A stretch of DNA of 38,456 nt. Origin: Flavicella sp963932955 (GTDB lineage: Bacteria; Bacteroidota; Bacteroidia; Flavobacteriales; Flavobacteriaceae). The translations under genes and the position numbers were made by a program. The notes beneath the pieces were generated by a model, which was given only the letters and a program-made list of their open reading frames with translations, searched no databases and had not been told where the DNA came from. Shown piece by piece: positions 16,189 to 22,871 of this stretch. How positions within the stretch are numbered: the first letter of the stretch is position 1; each line of letters begins with the position of its first letter. The DNA is taken from positions 1-38,456 of the forward strand of contig CAWVRK010000017.1 of the NCBI GenBank assembly GCA_963932955.1, written 5' to 3'.

Positions 16189-16300
16189 GTTATCTATCCG
16201 AAGTTACACCGCAACTTTTGGTAGAATTTAGCACCTTCTTTATTGGATAAAGGGTTGCTAAGGCTTCAGCGGGTCTAATCCCTCTGCCTTTCTTGATAAC
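16189..16300 (-). promoter_or_regulatory. SAM-I (S-box) riboswitch controlling metX-thrA-metZ
   Basis: Read on the minus strand, the element opens with GTTATCAAGAAAGGCAGAGG and closes with GATAAC, forming P1 (16295-16300 with 16189-16194). Conserved S-box blocks appear in order: AGAGGGA, then GAAGCCTTAGCAACC, a P3 hairpin (CTTTAT/ATAAAG), then GGTGCTAAATTCTACC, and a final hairpin AAGTT/AACTT. These match the SAM-I aptamer core, which binds S-adenosylmethionine and lowers expression of methionine genes. The predicted transcription start lies about 24 bases upstream. The metX start codon is about 140 bases downstream. Confidence 0.93.
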
Positions 16301-16330
16301 AATTTCAATACGTGTATGAACTATAAAGAG

Positions 16331-16359
16331 CAAAAATAGTAATTATTTACACACGCAAA
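16331..16359 (-). promoter_or_regulatory. Promoter of the SAM-I / metX operon
   Basis: The minus-strand -7 box TATTTTTG (16331-16338) and -33 TTTG (16356-16359) are separated by 17 bases, fitting the Bacteroidota primary-sigma promoter. The start near 16324 puts the aptamer at the very 5' end of the mRNA. Confidence 0.65.
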
Positions 16360-16389
16360 CTATTTAAAAACAAAAAAATTCTTGAAAAC

Positions 16390-16423
16390 AAAAAAAAAGC
16401 AACTTCGAGAAGAAGTTGCTTTT
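16390..16423 (-). terminator. Intrinsic terminator of metY
   Basis: On the minus strand a 12-base-pair stem AAAAGCAACTTC/GAAGTTGCTTTT with a 5-base loop is followed by a long U-run. It lies 36 bases after the metY stop and separates metY from the metX promoter. Confidence 0.92.
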
Positions 16424-16458
16424 GCATAATTCCGCTAGAAAGCGTTGCTATGTATGCA

Positions 16459-17736
16459 TTAAGAAAGCGTTTTAAAAGCGTTTTCCAAATCTGCTTTCAA
16501 ATCGTCGATATCTTCCAGTCCGACAGACAAACGGATCAAGTCTGGGGACACTCCAGCGCCAGCTTGTTGCTCCGCGTTTAATTGTTGGTGTGTCGTACTT
16601 GCTGGATGAATGATCAAAGACTTGGTATCTCCAATATTTGCGAGCAAAGAGAATATCTTCGTTGCATCGGTGACTGTTTTGGCAGCTTCAAACCCACCTT
16701 TGATTCCAAAAGTAACGATTCCACTTTGTCCATTCGGTAAGTATTTCTTAGCCATTTCATAGTAAGCACTGCTTTCCAAACCAGGGTAATTTACCCAGGC
16801 TATTTCTTCGCGTGCTTCCAACCACTTGGCCAATTCCAACGCATTTTCGCTGTGTTTTTGAATGCGAACCGGCAATGTCTCCAAACCTTGAATGATTTGA
16901 AAAGCATTGAAGGGACTCAAGGCAGCACCAAAATCACGCAAGCCTTCCAAAATCAATTTGAAGGTATAAGCTGCCGCTCCCAATGCTTCGCTGTAAACCA
17001 AACCATGGTATCCTGCTGAAGGTTCTGTAAACTCAGGAAATTTCCCATTAGTCCAGTCAAAAGTTCCCGCATCAATGATTGCACCTCCCAAAGAATTTCC
17101 ATGGCCTCCGATGTATTTGGTCAACGAATGAATGACGATGTTTGCACCGTGTTTGATTGGATTCAACAAGACAGGTGAAGCAACTGTATTGTCAACGATA
17201 AATGGAACATCTGCTGCTTTCGCCTCAGCTGAAATAGCTTCAAGATCCAAAACATCCAATTTTGGATTTCCCAAAGACTCCACAAAGAAAGCACGGGTAT
17301 TGTCCTGAACGGCATCTTTGAAACTTGCTGGGTTGGAAGCATCTACAAAAGTAGTTGTGATGCCCAACCTTGGCAAAGTAACATTCAACAAGTTGAAGGT
17401 TCCACCGTACAAACTACTTGAAGCAACGATGTGATCGCCTGCTTTTAACAAAGTCATCAAAGCGGTTGAAATTGCAGCGGTTCCTGAAGCCAAAACGACG
17501 GCTCCAATACCTCCTTCAATCGCTGCCAATCGCTGTTGTAGAATGTCATTGGTTGGATTGTTCAAACGTGTGTAGATAAAGCCAAGTTCGCCCAAAGAAA
17601 ACAAATTGGCCGCATGGTCTGTATCGTTAAACACATAAGAAGAAGTTTGGTAAATCGGGACTGCTCTAGTTCCGGATGTTTGCGTAGTGTCATGTCCTGC
17701 ATGCAACGCCTGTGTAGAGAGTTTTTGAGTACTCAT
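16459..17736 (-). CDS. metY: O-acetylhomoserine aminocarboxypropyltransferase (sulfhydrylase)
   Basis: A 425-residue PLP enzyme that makes homocysteine from O-acetylhomoserine and sulfide. The N-terminal TQALHAGHDTTQTSGTRAVP is typical of MetY, as is FIYTRLNNPTND. The PLP-lysine motif is HSLTKYIGGHGNSLGG near residue 207, and LIRLSVGLEDIDDLKADL closes the protein. The length (about 425 against about 390 for MetZ) and the extra insert TNGKFPEFTEPSAGYHG separate it from the metZ product, so the window encodes two sulfhydrylase-type enzymes. It is a single-gene transcript with its own leader, placed between two SAM-riboswitch units. Confidence 0.93.
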   Translation of the reverse strand: MSTQKLSTQALHAGHDTTQTSGTRAVPIYQTSSYVFNDTDHAANLFSLGELGFIYTRLNNPTNDILQQRLAAIEGGIGAVVLASGTAAISTALMTLLKAGDHIVASSSLYGGTFNLLNVTLPRLGITTTFVDASNPASFKDAVQDNTRAFFVESLGNPKLDVLDLEAISAEAKAADVPFIVDNTVASPVLLNPIKHGANIVIHSLTKYIGGHGNSLGGAIIDAGTFDWTNGKFPEFTEPSAGYHGLVYSEALGAAAYTFKLILEGLRDFGAALSPFNAFQIIQGLETLPVRIQKHSENALELAKWLEAREEIAWVNYPGLESSAYYEMAKKYLPNGQSGIVTFGIKGGFEAAKTVTDATKIFSLLANIGDTKSLIIHPASTTHQQLNAEQQAGAGVSPDLIRLSVGLEDIDDLKADLENAFKTLS

Positions 17737-17771
17737 GGGAAAATATATTTAGTGTGAATTTATTGAACGTT

Positions 17772-17837
17772 AAAAAAACCTCCTGAAAGGCTGTTCAGAG
17801 ACCTGTCTCTGTTGTATTGACATAAACTCAAGAGACT
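17772..17837 (-). promoter_or_regulatory. metY leader with mutually exclusive hairpins (candidate attenuator or riboswitch)
   Basis: On the minus strand three short segments can pair in two ways. Segment a AGTCTCT (17831-17837) and segment c GTCTCTG (17796-17802) both complement segment b CAGAGAC (17805-17811). Segment c also begins a terminator-like stem TCTCTGAA/TTCAGgAGG that runs directly into seven U (17772-17778). Pairing b:c would block the terminator, and pairing a:b would free it. No S-box or SAM-II signature is seen upstream, so the ligand or signal, if any, is unknown. Confidence 0.45.
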
Positions 17838-17903
17838 CGTCCAAACACAAATTTCAATTAAAAATCTGCTGTTTTAGAAAAAAAACCCTTGTATTTAAGC
17901 TTG

Positions 17904-17911
17904 CAAATGTA
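17904..17911 (-). promoter_or_regulatory. Possible metY -7 promoter box
   Basis: TACATTTG on the minus strand matches TAnnTTTG exactly and would give a leader of about 160 bases. No clear -33 TTTG is seen at the expected distance, so the assignment is tentative. Confidence 0.4.
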
Positions 17912-17951
17912 AAAACATTTTTTTTAAGTTCATATATTGATTTCTTTTTTA

Positions 17952-17959
17952 TAATTTTG
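17952..17959 (+). promoter_or_regulatory. metK -7 promoter box
   Basis: TAATTTTG fits TAnnTTTG and predicts a start near 17966, only a few bases before the first helix of the SAM-II element. The -33 region is T-rich without a clear TTTG. Confidence 0.55.
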
Positions 17960-17970
17960 TAGCTCAATTT

Positions 17971-18022
17971 TTGAGGAAAGATTTGACTGATTGCCACCTC
18001 GTTAAAAAAGTGCTAAAGCAGG
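17971..18022 (+). promoter_or_regulatory. SAM-II type riboswitch upstream of metK
   Basis: The conserved SAM-II blocks occur in order: P1 strand GAGG (17973-17976), GATTTGACTGATTGCCA, P1 strand CCTC (17997-18000), GTTAAAAAAG, then TGCTAAAGCAGG. The loop CTG (17987-17989) can pair with CAG (18019-18021) to form the pseudoknot helix. These blocks follow the known SAM-II pattern (GAUUUgA...UUGC..., GUUAAA, GCUAAA). SAM-II is an H-type pseudoknot unrelated in structure to SAM-I. The predicted RNA start is immediately upstream and metK follows, which supports the call. The class is known mainly from Alphaproteobacteria. Confidence 0.88.
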
Positions 18023-18049
18023 ATACAACTCTTCTCTTTAGCTTTTTTT
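18012..18049 (+). terminator. Intrinsic terminator overlapping the SAM-II pseudoknot strand
   Basis: GCTAAAG (18012-18018) pairs perfectly with CTTTAGC (18036-18042), which is followed at once by seven T (18043-18049). The loop is 17 bases. A neighbouring A-run could pair with the T-run and lengthen the stem. The 5' arm is also the conserved 3' part of the SAM-II aptamer, so the two structures compete. Confidence 0.7.
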
Positions 18050-18096
18050 GTAGCCTTTTCAACATCTTTCCTTCACAACTTTTAAAAGATTAAAAT

Positions 18097-19353
18097 ATGG
18101 CGTATTTATTTACATCCGAATCCGTTTCGGAAGGACATCCCGACAAAGTAGCCGATCAGATTTCGGATGCTTTGATTGATCATTTCATGGCTTTTGACCC
18201 AGAGTCAAAAGTTGCTTGTGAGACTTTGGTGACTACCGGCCAAGTAATTTTAGCAGGAGAAGTCAAATCCAAAACCTATTTGGATGTTCAAAAAATAGCG
18301 AGAGAAACCATCAATAAAATTGGATACACCAAAGGAGACTACCAGTTTGACGGAAATTCTTGCGGTGTCTTGTCGGCCATTCACGAACAATCAGACGACA
18401 TCAGCCGAGGTGTAGACCGAGCGACCAAAGAAGAACAAGGCGCTGGAGACCAAGGAATGATGTTCGGATATGCCACAGACGAAACTGAAAACTTCATGCC
18501 CTTGGCACTCGAACTTTCACATCGGTTGTTAATTGAATTGGCAGTCCTTCGTAGAGAAGCCAAAGACATCCCTTACCTAAGACCCGATGCCAAAAGCCAG
18601 GTTACCATAGAATACAGTGACGACAATACCCCTCTCCGCATTGAAGCCATTGTACTTTCTACGCAACACGATGCATTTGACAAAGACGACGAACGCATGC
18701 TTGCCAAGATCAAGGAAGACATCCTTTCAATCTTGATCCCAAGAGTTCTCGCCAAGTTGACTCCAGAAATCCAAGCTTTGTTTGGTGACGATATCAAATA
18801 CCACATAAATCCAACGGGCAAATTCGTCATCGGAGGTCCTCATGGAGATACCGGCTTGACCGGACGAAAAATCATTGTTGATACGTATGGTGGAAAAGGA
18901 GCGCATGGAGGCGGAGCTTTTAGTGGCAAAGACCCGAGTAAAGTAGATCGATCTGCTGCCTATGCCACAAGACATATTGCAAAAAACCTCGTCGCTGCAG
19001 GAGTTGCAAAAGAAATCCTTGTACAAGTATCCTATGCCATTGGTGTGGTTGCTCCGATGGGGATTTTTGTGGACACCTATGGAACGTCTAAAGTCGATTT
19101 TACCGATGGCGAAATCGCATCAAAAATCAACGCTTTGTTTGACATGAGACCCATCGCTATTGAAGAGCGTTTGAAACTAAGAAATCCTATTTATCTAGAG
19201 ACAGCTGCCTACGGACACATGGGAAGAACCCCCGAAATCAAAACGGTCAGGTACGAGTCTCCCTACGGTGATGTTGTAGAAAAAGAAGTCGAAACTTTTA
19301 CTTGGGAAAAATTGGATTATGTGGACAAAGTAAAAACTGCTTTTGGACTTTAA
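18097..19353 (+). CDS. metK: S-adenosylmethionine synthetase
   Basis: A 418-residue cytosolic enzyme that makes SAM from methionine and ATP. Family motifs are SVSEGHPDKVADQISDA at the N-terminus, GAGDQGMMFGYA near residue 120, the P-loop-like GGGAFSGKDPSKVDRSAAY near 270, and a C-terminal GHMGR. It is slightly longer than E. coli MetK (384 residues). It is preceded by a SAM-II riboswitch and followed by a terminator, so it forms a single-gene unit under control of its own product. Confidence 0.98.
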   Translation: MAYLFTSESVSEGHPDKVADQISDALIDHFMAFDPESKVACETLVTTGQVILAGEVKSKTYLDVQKIARETINKIGYTKGDYQFDGNSCGVLSAIHEQSDDISRGVDRATKEEQGAGDQGMMFGYATDETENFMPLALELSHRLLIELAVLRREAKDIPYLRPDAKSQVTIEYSDDNTPLRIEAIVLSTQHDAFDKDDERMLAKIKEDILSILIPRVLAKLTPEIQALFGDDIKYHINPTGKFVIGGPHGDTGLTGRKIIVDTYGGKGAHGGGAFSGKDPSKVDRSAAYATRHIAKNLVAAGVAKEILVQVSYAIGVVAPMGIFVDTYGTSKVDFTDGEIASKINALFDMRPIAIEERLKLRNPIYLETAAYGHMGRTPEIKTVRYESPYGDVVEKEVETFTWEKLDYVDKVKTAFGL

Positions 19354-19374
19354 AACTTCAAAACACCTATGAAT

Positions 19375-19414
19375 AAAACGCCTTTTCAACAACTTTGTAA
19401 AGGCGTTTATTTTT
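19375..19414 (+). terminator. metK terminator
   Basis: AAACGCCTTT (19376-19385) pairs with AAAGGCGTTT (19399-19408), followed by ATTTTT. The loop contains the TTTG that serves as -33 element of the next promoter. Confidence 0.85.
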
Positions 19415-19424
19415 ACTAAATTTG
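19394..19424 (+). promoter_or_regulatory. Promoter of udk and the DivIC/FtsB-like gene
   Basis: TTTG (19394-19397), 19 bases, then TAAATTTG (19417-19424) is a full Bacteroidota promoter. The predicted start is only about 7 bases before the udk ATG at 19438. Confidence 0.75.
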
Positions 19425-19437
19425 TAAAAAAACAGGC

Positions 19438-20055
19438 ATGTTTGTCATCGGAATAACTGGAGGTACCGCTAGCGGAAAAACATCGTTGGTAAACGAACTC
19501 AAAGACCAATTCAAAGAAAAGGAACTTTGTGTTATTTCTCAAGATTCCTATTACCACAAAACCGATCATTTGACTTTTGAAGAACGATCTTCGATCAATT
19601 TTGACCATCCTGACTCTATTGATTTTGAACTGTTGGTCAATCATGTAAAAAGACTCAAAAACAATCTTTCCATTGAACAACCTATTTATAAATTCAAGAA
19701 CCACAATCGCACGAAAGAGACACGCAAGATTCAGCCCAAAAAAATGTTGATTGTCGAAGGTATTTTAGTATTTTCATATCCAGAACTTCTTGAATTGTTC
19801 GATTTTAAAATTTTTGTCGATGCCGATGCTGACGAACGTCTAATTCGCAGAATTCATCGCGACGTACAAGAGAGAGGCAGAGATTTGAAAGAAGTGACAG
19901 AACGCTACCGATCCATGTTAAAACCCATGCACGATAAATACATAGAACCCACCAAAAACCATTCAGATTATGTCGTATCTAACAATGTAAAGAACCCAAA
20001 AACGATTGAAATCCTAACCGGTTTGATCGGCAAAAAAACAACACTTACACCATGA
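19438..20055 (+). CDS. udk: Uridine kinase
   Basis: A 205-residue P-loop kinase that phosphorylates uridine and cytidine in pyrimidine salvage. The Walker A motif GGTASGKT is at residues 8-15. SQDSYYHKTD follows, NFDHPDSIDF and KMLIVEGILVF are family landmarks, and RRIHRDVQERGRD is the lid region. Its stop overlaps the start of the next gene as ATGA, so the two are co-translated. The udk plus DivIC/FtsB-like pair is common in this family. Confidence 0.94.
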   Translation: MFVIGITGGTASGKTSLVNELKDQFKEKELCVISQDSYYHKTDHLTFEERSSINFDHPDSIDFELLVNHVKRLKNNLSIEQPIYKFKNHNRTKETRKIQPKKMLIVEGILVFSYPELLELFDFKIFVDADADERLIRRIHRDVQERGRDLKEVTERYRSMLKPMHDKYIEPTKNHSDYVVSNNVKNPKTIEILTGLIGKKTTLTP

Positions 20056-20369
20056 ATTTTTTCACAAAAATATTAGAACACCGACTTTTTAAGATCCTGA
20101 CCAATCGCTATGTTTTGATTTTGCTCATCTTCAGTATTTGGATGTTGTTTTTTGATGAAAACTCCTACCTTACTCACCGTAAATTCAACAAAGAAATTGA
20201 AAAACTCGAAAATGCTATTGAATTTTATCAAAAAGAAATTCAACAAAACAAAGCAATGATTGACGCCTTGCAAGACCCTGAAAAACTAGATAAATTTGCT
20301 AGAGAACATTACCAGATGAAAAAGGAGGAAGAAACTTTGTTTTTAATTCGTTTTGACACCTTGGACTAA
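20052..20369 (+). CDS. Septum formation initiator family protein (FtsB/DivIC-like)
   Basis: A 105-residue bitopic protein. A short cytoplasmic N-terminus is followed by a membrane helix (about residues 18-35, VLILLIFSIWMLFF) and a periplasmic coiled coil (about 45-80, KEIEKLENAIEFYQKEIQQN). The EKLDKFAREHYQMKKEEE region is the conserved end of the FtsB/DivIC family. It would act in the divisome, bridging FtsL and FtsQ-like partners. Translation is coupled to udk by a 4-base overlap. Confidence 0.88.
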   Translation: MNFFTKILEHRLFKILTNRYVLILLIFSIWMLFFDENSYLTHRKFNKEIEKLENAIEFYQKEIQQNKAMIDALQDPEKLDKFAREHYQMKKEEETLFLIRFDTLD

Positions 20370-20403
20370 TACAATTTGGAACGCTTGTAAAACCTTAAAA
20401 ACC

Positions 20404-21363
20404 TCAAGACTTTAAAGTCCTGAATACTTTTTTTAAGAAACCAAACCCATAGCCTGCAAACTGCACCGACGTTGCCAAGACACATTGGAGTCCAACACGC
20501 AAACTTTTGTATTGCAAACTCCCCTGAACAAAAAGCAACACAAAATAACTCACATAAATGTATGCAAAGAACTCAAATCCCCTGAAAGCCAAAAAAATAG
20601 CCCCCAAAAAACCCAAACAAAACAAACTTGGAAACCAATAAGTAAGCTTCGCCGTGCCTGGATATTTTTGATTCAAGAATGGTCGTGTTAAACCAAAGGC
20701 ATAGGTCTGATGCAAAAACTGCTTGTAAGTACTTCTTCTTTTGTGGTACACAAAAGCTTTCTCTATGAATTGTGTCTGAAAGCCTTTTGCCCAAAGACGA
20801 AAGGTCAGGTCGATGTCTTCACCAATTTTTTGATCTGAAAAACCACCTGTTTCTTCAAAAGCTCGTTTGGAAATCCCCATGTTGAAACTTCTGGGCTGAA
20901 ACTTGCCAACGGCATTTTTCTTGCCTCGAATTCCACCTGTTGTCAAAAAGGACGTCATTGCGAAGTTGATGGCCTTCTGCAAAACAGAAAAATCTCGGTG
21001 CGCAGCATCGGGTCCTCCAAAAGCATCGGTAGGCAAAGTTGTCAATTGATAGTGAACAGCATTCAAATAGCCGGGAGGCACCAAGCAATCAGAATCCAAA
21101 ATCAAAAAATAATTTCCACAAGCCTTTTGCATTCCCAAGTTCCTGCTTTTACCAGCCCCTTGGTTTTCTGTCAAAAAATATTGAATGTCTAAAACCTGCT
21201 TGTAAGACGCAACTACCGCTTCAGAAGTGTTTTCGGAACCGTCTTCCACCAGGACCACTTCAAAAGGCTCCCCTTCCTCTAGCTGGGTCAAACTGCGCAA
21301 CAAATCTTCCACTTCTTCAGGACGGTTGTAAACAGGGATGACAAAGGAATAACGAAAGTTCAT
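20404..21363 (-). CDS. Family 2 glycosyltransferase, membrane-anchored
   Basis: A 319-residue enzyme. The GT-A domain begins with YSFVIPVYNRPEEVEDLL, continues with VLVEDGSENTSE and NQGAGKSRNLGM, and carries a DSDC metal-binding DxD-type motif. IGEDIDLTFRLW is the acceptor-side ED motif. The C-terminal 90 residues contain two or three hydrophobic segments, so it is probably anchored in the inner membrane facing the cytoplasm. The sugar donor and product cannot be told; surface polysaccharide or lipid glycosylation is likely. The ATG at 21363 follows a -7 box TATATTTG (21382-21389, minus strand). A reading from 21393 would start upstream of it. Confidence 0.85.
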   Translation of the reverse strand: MNFRYSFVIPVYNRPEEVEDLLRSLTQLEEGEPFEVVLVEDGSENTSEAVVASYKQVLDIQYFLTENQGAGKSRNLGMQKACGNYFLILDSDCLVPPGYLNAVHYQLTTLPTDAFGGPDAAHRDFSVLQKAINFAMTSFLTTGGIRGKKNAVGKFQPRSFNMGISKRAFEETGGFSDQKIGEDIDLTFRLWAKGFQTQFIEKAFVYHKRRSTYKQFLHQTYAFGLTRPFLNQKYPGTAKLTYWFPSLFCLGFLGAIFLAFRGFEFFAYIYVSYFVLLFVQGSLQYKSLRVGLQCVLATSVQFAGYGFGFLKKVFRTLKS

Positions 21364-21381
21364 AGTTTTAAATAAGGCATT

Positions 21382-21389
21382 CAAATATA
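21382..21389 (-). promoter_or_regulatory. -7 promoter box of the glycosyltransferase gene
   Basis: The minus-strand TATATTTG matches TAnnTTTG and lies 18 bases before the ATG at 21363. It lies inside the longer open frame, which supports the shorter start. Confidence 0.5.
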
Positions 21390-21450
21390 GCAAAGTTTGG
21401 GAAACTGCCTCCTGCTAGTTTAAGGCTATTGCCGCTCAAAAAAAGGGGAC

Positions 21451-21490
21451 TAAAAACAAAATGCAAACCTTAGGAAGATTTGCATTTTGT
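21451..21490 (-). terminator. fabI terminator
   Basis: On the minus strand a 12-base stem ACAAAATGCAAA/TTTGCATTTTGT (21479-21490 with 21456-21467) is followed by a U-rich tail. It lies about 28 bases after the fabI stop. Confidence 0.85.
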
Positions 21491-21517
21491 GCTATTTTTT
21501 ATTCGGAACCAAGAAGG

Positions 21518-22333
21518 CTATGCTTCTTCTGTAAATTTTTCCATAACGGCATCACTGACACCCATATTGGAAAACCCTCCGTCGTGAAACAGGTTTTGCA
21601 AAGTAACTTTTCTGGTCAAATCAGAAAACATAGAAATGGTGTAATCTGCACAATCCAAAGCAGTTGCATTCCCCAAAGCAGACATTTTTTCTGCGTAATT
21701 GATAAAGCCATCAAATCCTTTGACACCACTTCCTGCAGTGGTCGGCGTAGGCGATTGAGAAATGGTGTTGACACGCACTTTGTGATCTCTTCCAAAGAAA
21801 TAACCAAAACTACGTGCAATAGACTCTAAATATGCTTTGTTGTCTGCCATGTCGTTGTAGTCTGGAAAAACTCTTTGTGCTGCCATATAGGTCAAAGCGA
21901 CAATAGAGCCCCATTCGTTCATTGCTTCTTTTTTGTACAACAAATTCATCACTCGATGAAATGAGAGTGCCGAAATGTCAAAACCTTTGTGCGTAAAATC
22001 ATAATTGGATTCCGTGTAGTGTTTCTTTTTACGAACGTTCAAAGACATGCCGATGGAATGCAAAACAAAATCAATTTTTCCACCCAATACTTCAACCGAT
22101 TGATCGATCAAATTGGACAAATCTTCCATAGAAGTGGCATCGGCTGGAATCACTTGAGATCCTGTTTTTTCAGCCAATTCGTTGATGGTTCCCATACGCA
22201 TGGCAATGGGTGCATTGGTCAATACAAATGTGGCACCTTCTTCGTGTGCACGTTCCGCAACTTTCCAAGCAATAGAATTGGAGTCCAAAGCTCCAAAGAT
22301 AATTCCTCTTTTCCCTTTTAATAAATTGTACAT
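21518..22333 (-). CDS. fabI: Enoyl-[acyl-carrier-protein] reductase (NADH)
   Basis: A 271-residue short-chain dehydrogenase-like enzyme for the last reduction in fatty-acid elongation and the classical triclosan target. LKGKRGIIFGALDSNSIAW is the FabI-type cofactor start. LHSIGMSLN is a family motif. The catalytic Tyr and Lys are spaced as Y-x6-K in DYNDMADNKAYLE, and SQSPTPTTAGSG is the substrate-binding loop region. It is preceded by a leader with a terminator-like hairpin. Confidence 0.95.
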   Translation of the reverse strand: MYNLLKGKRGIIFGALDSNSIAWKVAERAHEEGATFVLTNAPIAMRMGTINELAEKTGSQVIPADATSMEDLSNLIDQSVEVLGGKIDFVLHSIGMSLNVRKKKHYTESNYDFTHKGFDISALSFHRVMNLLYKKEAMNEWGSIVALTYMAAQRVFPDYNDMADNKAYLESIARSFGYFFGRDHKVRVNTISQSPTPTTAGSGVKGFDGFINYAEKMSALGNATALDCADYTISMFSDLTRKVTLQNLFHDGGFSNMGVSDAVMEKFTEEA

Positions 22334-22368
22334 AACTGTATAAATTGAATGGTTTGATTGTTGTTTTT

Positions 22369-22391
22369 AAAAAACAGACTTTCCAAGTCTG
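22369..22391 (-). terminator. Terminator-like hairpin in the fabI leader
   Basis: On the minus strand CAGACTT-gga-AAGTCTG (22375-22391) is followed at once by six U (22369-22374). It is either the terminator of the upstream DUF4834 gene or, given a -7 box before it, an attenuator in the fabI mRNA. Confidence 0.7.
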
Positions 22392-22407
22392 CGTTTTCTT
22401 GTGTGCG

Positions 22408-22415
22408 CAAATATA
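22408..22415 (-). promoter_or_regulatory. Possible fabI -7 promoter box
   Basis: The minus-strand TATATTTG matches TAnnTTTG. Transcription would start near 22401 and run through the hairpin at 22369-22391 before fabI. No clear -33 TTTG is present. Confidence 0.45.
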
Positions 22416-22495
22416 GTAAAGATTGTGAACTATCGCATTGAAAAATAAAAGAGCCACATCCATTGCTTTGAAACAAAGCCTATGCCCCGTAACTT

Positions 22496-22777
22496 CTAGT
22501 CAATATCTTCATAATCCACATAGTCGCCTACCTGATTGCTTCTTCTTTGAGAAGACGTTGGCTTTTTATCGATGACGGTCTCCCCAACTTTACCTTTTTG
22601 ATAGTGAGAATCCTGCTCCTTTCCGAATGGATGTTGCGTTTTTTCTTGTGCCTTACGAACGGCACGTTTTAAGAGAAACGGAAGAAGGTATTTGGCCGCA
22701 AACTTAAAGAAATAAATAACCGCAAAGATAATGGCTAAGGTCCTAAAAAAGGTGACAAATCCTGCTTCTAAAATCAT
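22496..22777 (-). CDS. DUF4834 family small membrane protein
   Basis: A 93-residue protein with one hydrophobic stretch (about residues 5-36, FFRTLAIIFAVIYFFKFAAK), a basic segment (KRAVRKAQ) and a polar tail ending in VGDYVDYEDID. This N-in membrane segment plus an acidic Tyr-containing end is the DUF4834 pattern known from Bacteroidota. No function is established. It lies upstream of fabI on the same strand, with its own -7 box TATTTTTG at 22796-22803. Confidence 0.85.
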   Translation of the reverse strand: MILEAGFVTFFRTLAIIFAVIYFFKFAAKYLLPFLLKRAVRKAQEKTQHPFGKEQDSHYQKGKVGETVIDKKPTSSQRRSNQVGDYVDYEDID

Positions 22778-22795
22778 TGTACTTAAATTTTATTT

Positions 22796-22852
22796 CAAAA
22801 ATAACAATTTGAAAGGAACTGAAGCGTTCCATTGAAGAAAATGTTATATTTG
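22796..22852. promoter_or_regulatory. Divergent -7 boxes for DUF4834 (minus) and the outer-membrane protein (plus)
   Basis: TATTTTTG on the minus strand (22796-22803) points to DUF4834, and TATATTTG on the plus strand (22845-22852) points to the gene at 22872. Both lie about 19 bases before their start codons. Confidence 0.55.
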
Positions 22853-22871
22853 AAAATATTTTATTGCTTAA

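Noticed and set aside
17971..18022. Reading the metK leader as a SAM-I element
   Set aside because: The S-box blocks (AGAGGGA, GCAACC, GGTGCTAA) are absent, and the sequence instead follows the SAM-II order.
19195..19704. 169-codon minus-strand open frame
   Set aside because: It overlaps the end of metK and half of udk on the opposite strand and crosses a terminator and promoter.
20408..20419. Palindrome GACTTTAAAGTC as a terminator
   Set aside because: It lies inside the last codons of the glycosyltransferase gene, is AT-rich and has no U-run directly after it on either strand.
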